Shown: one piece after another, positions 6,337 through 6,791 of the stretch
Layout: the number at the start of each line of letters is the position of its first letter
How positions within the stretch are numbered: position 1 is the stretch's first letter
Assembly: GCA_002343455.1 (NCBI GenBank)
Contig: DDSR01000246.1
Coordinates: 733-7,523, forward strand
Reading direction: 5' to 3'
Source of the DNA: Deltaproteobacteria bacterium UBA2385
GTDB taxonomy: Bacteria > Myxococcota_A > UBA796 > UBA2385
DNA length: 6,791 nt
Made by a program: the position numbers and the translations under genes
Notes under the pieces: model-generated
Told to the model about the DNA's origin: nothing
Databases searched by the model: none
What the model saw: the letters and a program-made list of their open reading frames with translations, nothing else

Positions 6337-6791
6337 TCAGAGCGTGCAGCTGAGCCAGCCCGAGGAGGTGTAGGTCGGGCCGCTGCCGTCGCTGTCCAGG
6401 GTCGCGTCGTTCCAGATGATGTCGAAGCGACCCCCGCCGGGGCTGTCGAGGTACACGGTGTCGCTGACCCCGGGCGGGGCGACCCACTCGGCGCTGCCGT
6501 CGGTCAGCTGCAGGTTGAAGATCAGGCCGTTGGCGTTGCCGTACCAGCCGCTGGGGGGTGCGGTGTAGTCGGTGAACTGGGCCAGCAGGCGCAGGTCGGG
6601 CGTGCCCTTGGCCCGGAGGGCCGAGTCGATGGAGAGCAGGCCGGTCGCGTCGCAATTGGTGGAGATCTGGGTCCAGGTGGTCCCGGCGACCACCACGGTC
6701 CCCAGGTCCACGGTGGGGGTCGCCGCCCCGCCGTCTCCGCCCCCGTCGCCGCCACCGCCGCCGTCTCCGCCCCCGTCGCTGGAGCCCCCGT
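6337..6791 (-). CDS. Partial exported protein with Gly/Asp-rich linker and unknown C-terminal domain (5' end outside window)
   Basis: The frame enters from the right edge and stops at TGA (6337-6339), leaving 150 visible codons. The first 21 visible residues are a Gly/Asp/Ser linker (GGSSDGGGDGG and repeat). The rest is a compact domain of about 125 residues with TVVVAGTTWTQISTNCDATG, LRLLAQFTDYTAPPSGWYGN, SDTVYLDSPGGGRFDIIW and the end SSGWLSCTL. Two Cys (in NCDATG and near the C-terminus) could form a disulfide. Such Gly/Asp linkers often follow the lipidated Cys of myxobacterial lipoproteins, so a lipoprotein is likely but its signal lies off the window. I do not recognise the domain. GTG at 6711 is in frame but is not taken as the start because the frame stays open upstream and the linker fits. 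The gene converges on the lipoprotein gene, with 25 bp between the stops. Confidence 0.75.
   Translation of the reverse strand, partial: GGSSDGGGDGGGGGDGGGDGGAATPTVDLGTVVVAGTTWTQISTNCDATGLLSIDSALRAKGTPDLRLLAQFTDYTAPPSGWYGNANGLIFNLQLTDGSAEWVAPPGVSDTVYLDSPGGGRFDIIWNDATLDSDGSGPTYTSSGWLSCTL
6728..6779 (-). repeat. 30-bp period direct repeat in the Gly/Asp linker
   Basis: Identical 22-bp copies lie at 6728-6749 and 6758-6779, offset by 30 bp (ten codons), so the reading frame is kept. They encode the GDGGGDGG-type linker of the partial minus-strand gene. Confidence 0.8.

Overview
The window is high-GC DNA (about 70% by eye) with strong G/C third-position bias. It most likely comes from a myxobacterium-like member of the Myxococcota (the old Deltaproteobacteria). 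I infer this from a secreted protein built of thrombospondin type 3 (TSP3) and MopE-like Asp-rich repeats, from Gly/Asp linkers typical of that group's surface proteins, and from a TonB-dependent receptor paired with a small lipoprotein. No single marker fixes the taxonomy.

Layout. Positions 1-2432 (minus) hold the first 810 codons of a very large secreted protein whose C-terminus lies beyond the left edge. In order it has a short signal peptide, a roughly 290-residue N-terminal region that recalls DUF3344, one Cys-containing TSP3 motif, three MopE-like repeats, thirteen tandem TSP3 repeats and a Gly/Asp/Thr linker. A 99-bp divergent gap (2433-2531) follows. On the plus strand come a Dam-type adenine-N6 DNA methyltransferase (2532-3395), a TonB-dependent outer-membrane receptor with an acidic Pro/Glu N-terminal stretch (3436-5508), and a lipoprotein gene whose GTG start overlaps the receptor stop by four bases (5505-6311). 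A convergent minus-strand gene (6337-6791) is cut by the right edge; only a Gly/Asp linker and its C-terminal domain are visible.

How the genes may work together. The receptor and lipoprotein look translationally coupled and probably form one outer-membrane unit, but the ligand cannot be read from sequence. The two minus-strand genes encode cell-surface or exported proteins. The methyltransferase has every catalytic motif and no restriction nuclease beside it in the window, so it looks solitary. I found no RNA gene, insertion sequence, CRISPR array or convincing terminator. I see no clear new multi-gene system. The items most worth checking are the receptor-lipoprotein pair, the solitary Dam enzyme, and the two-block architecture of the Asp-rich repeat protein.
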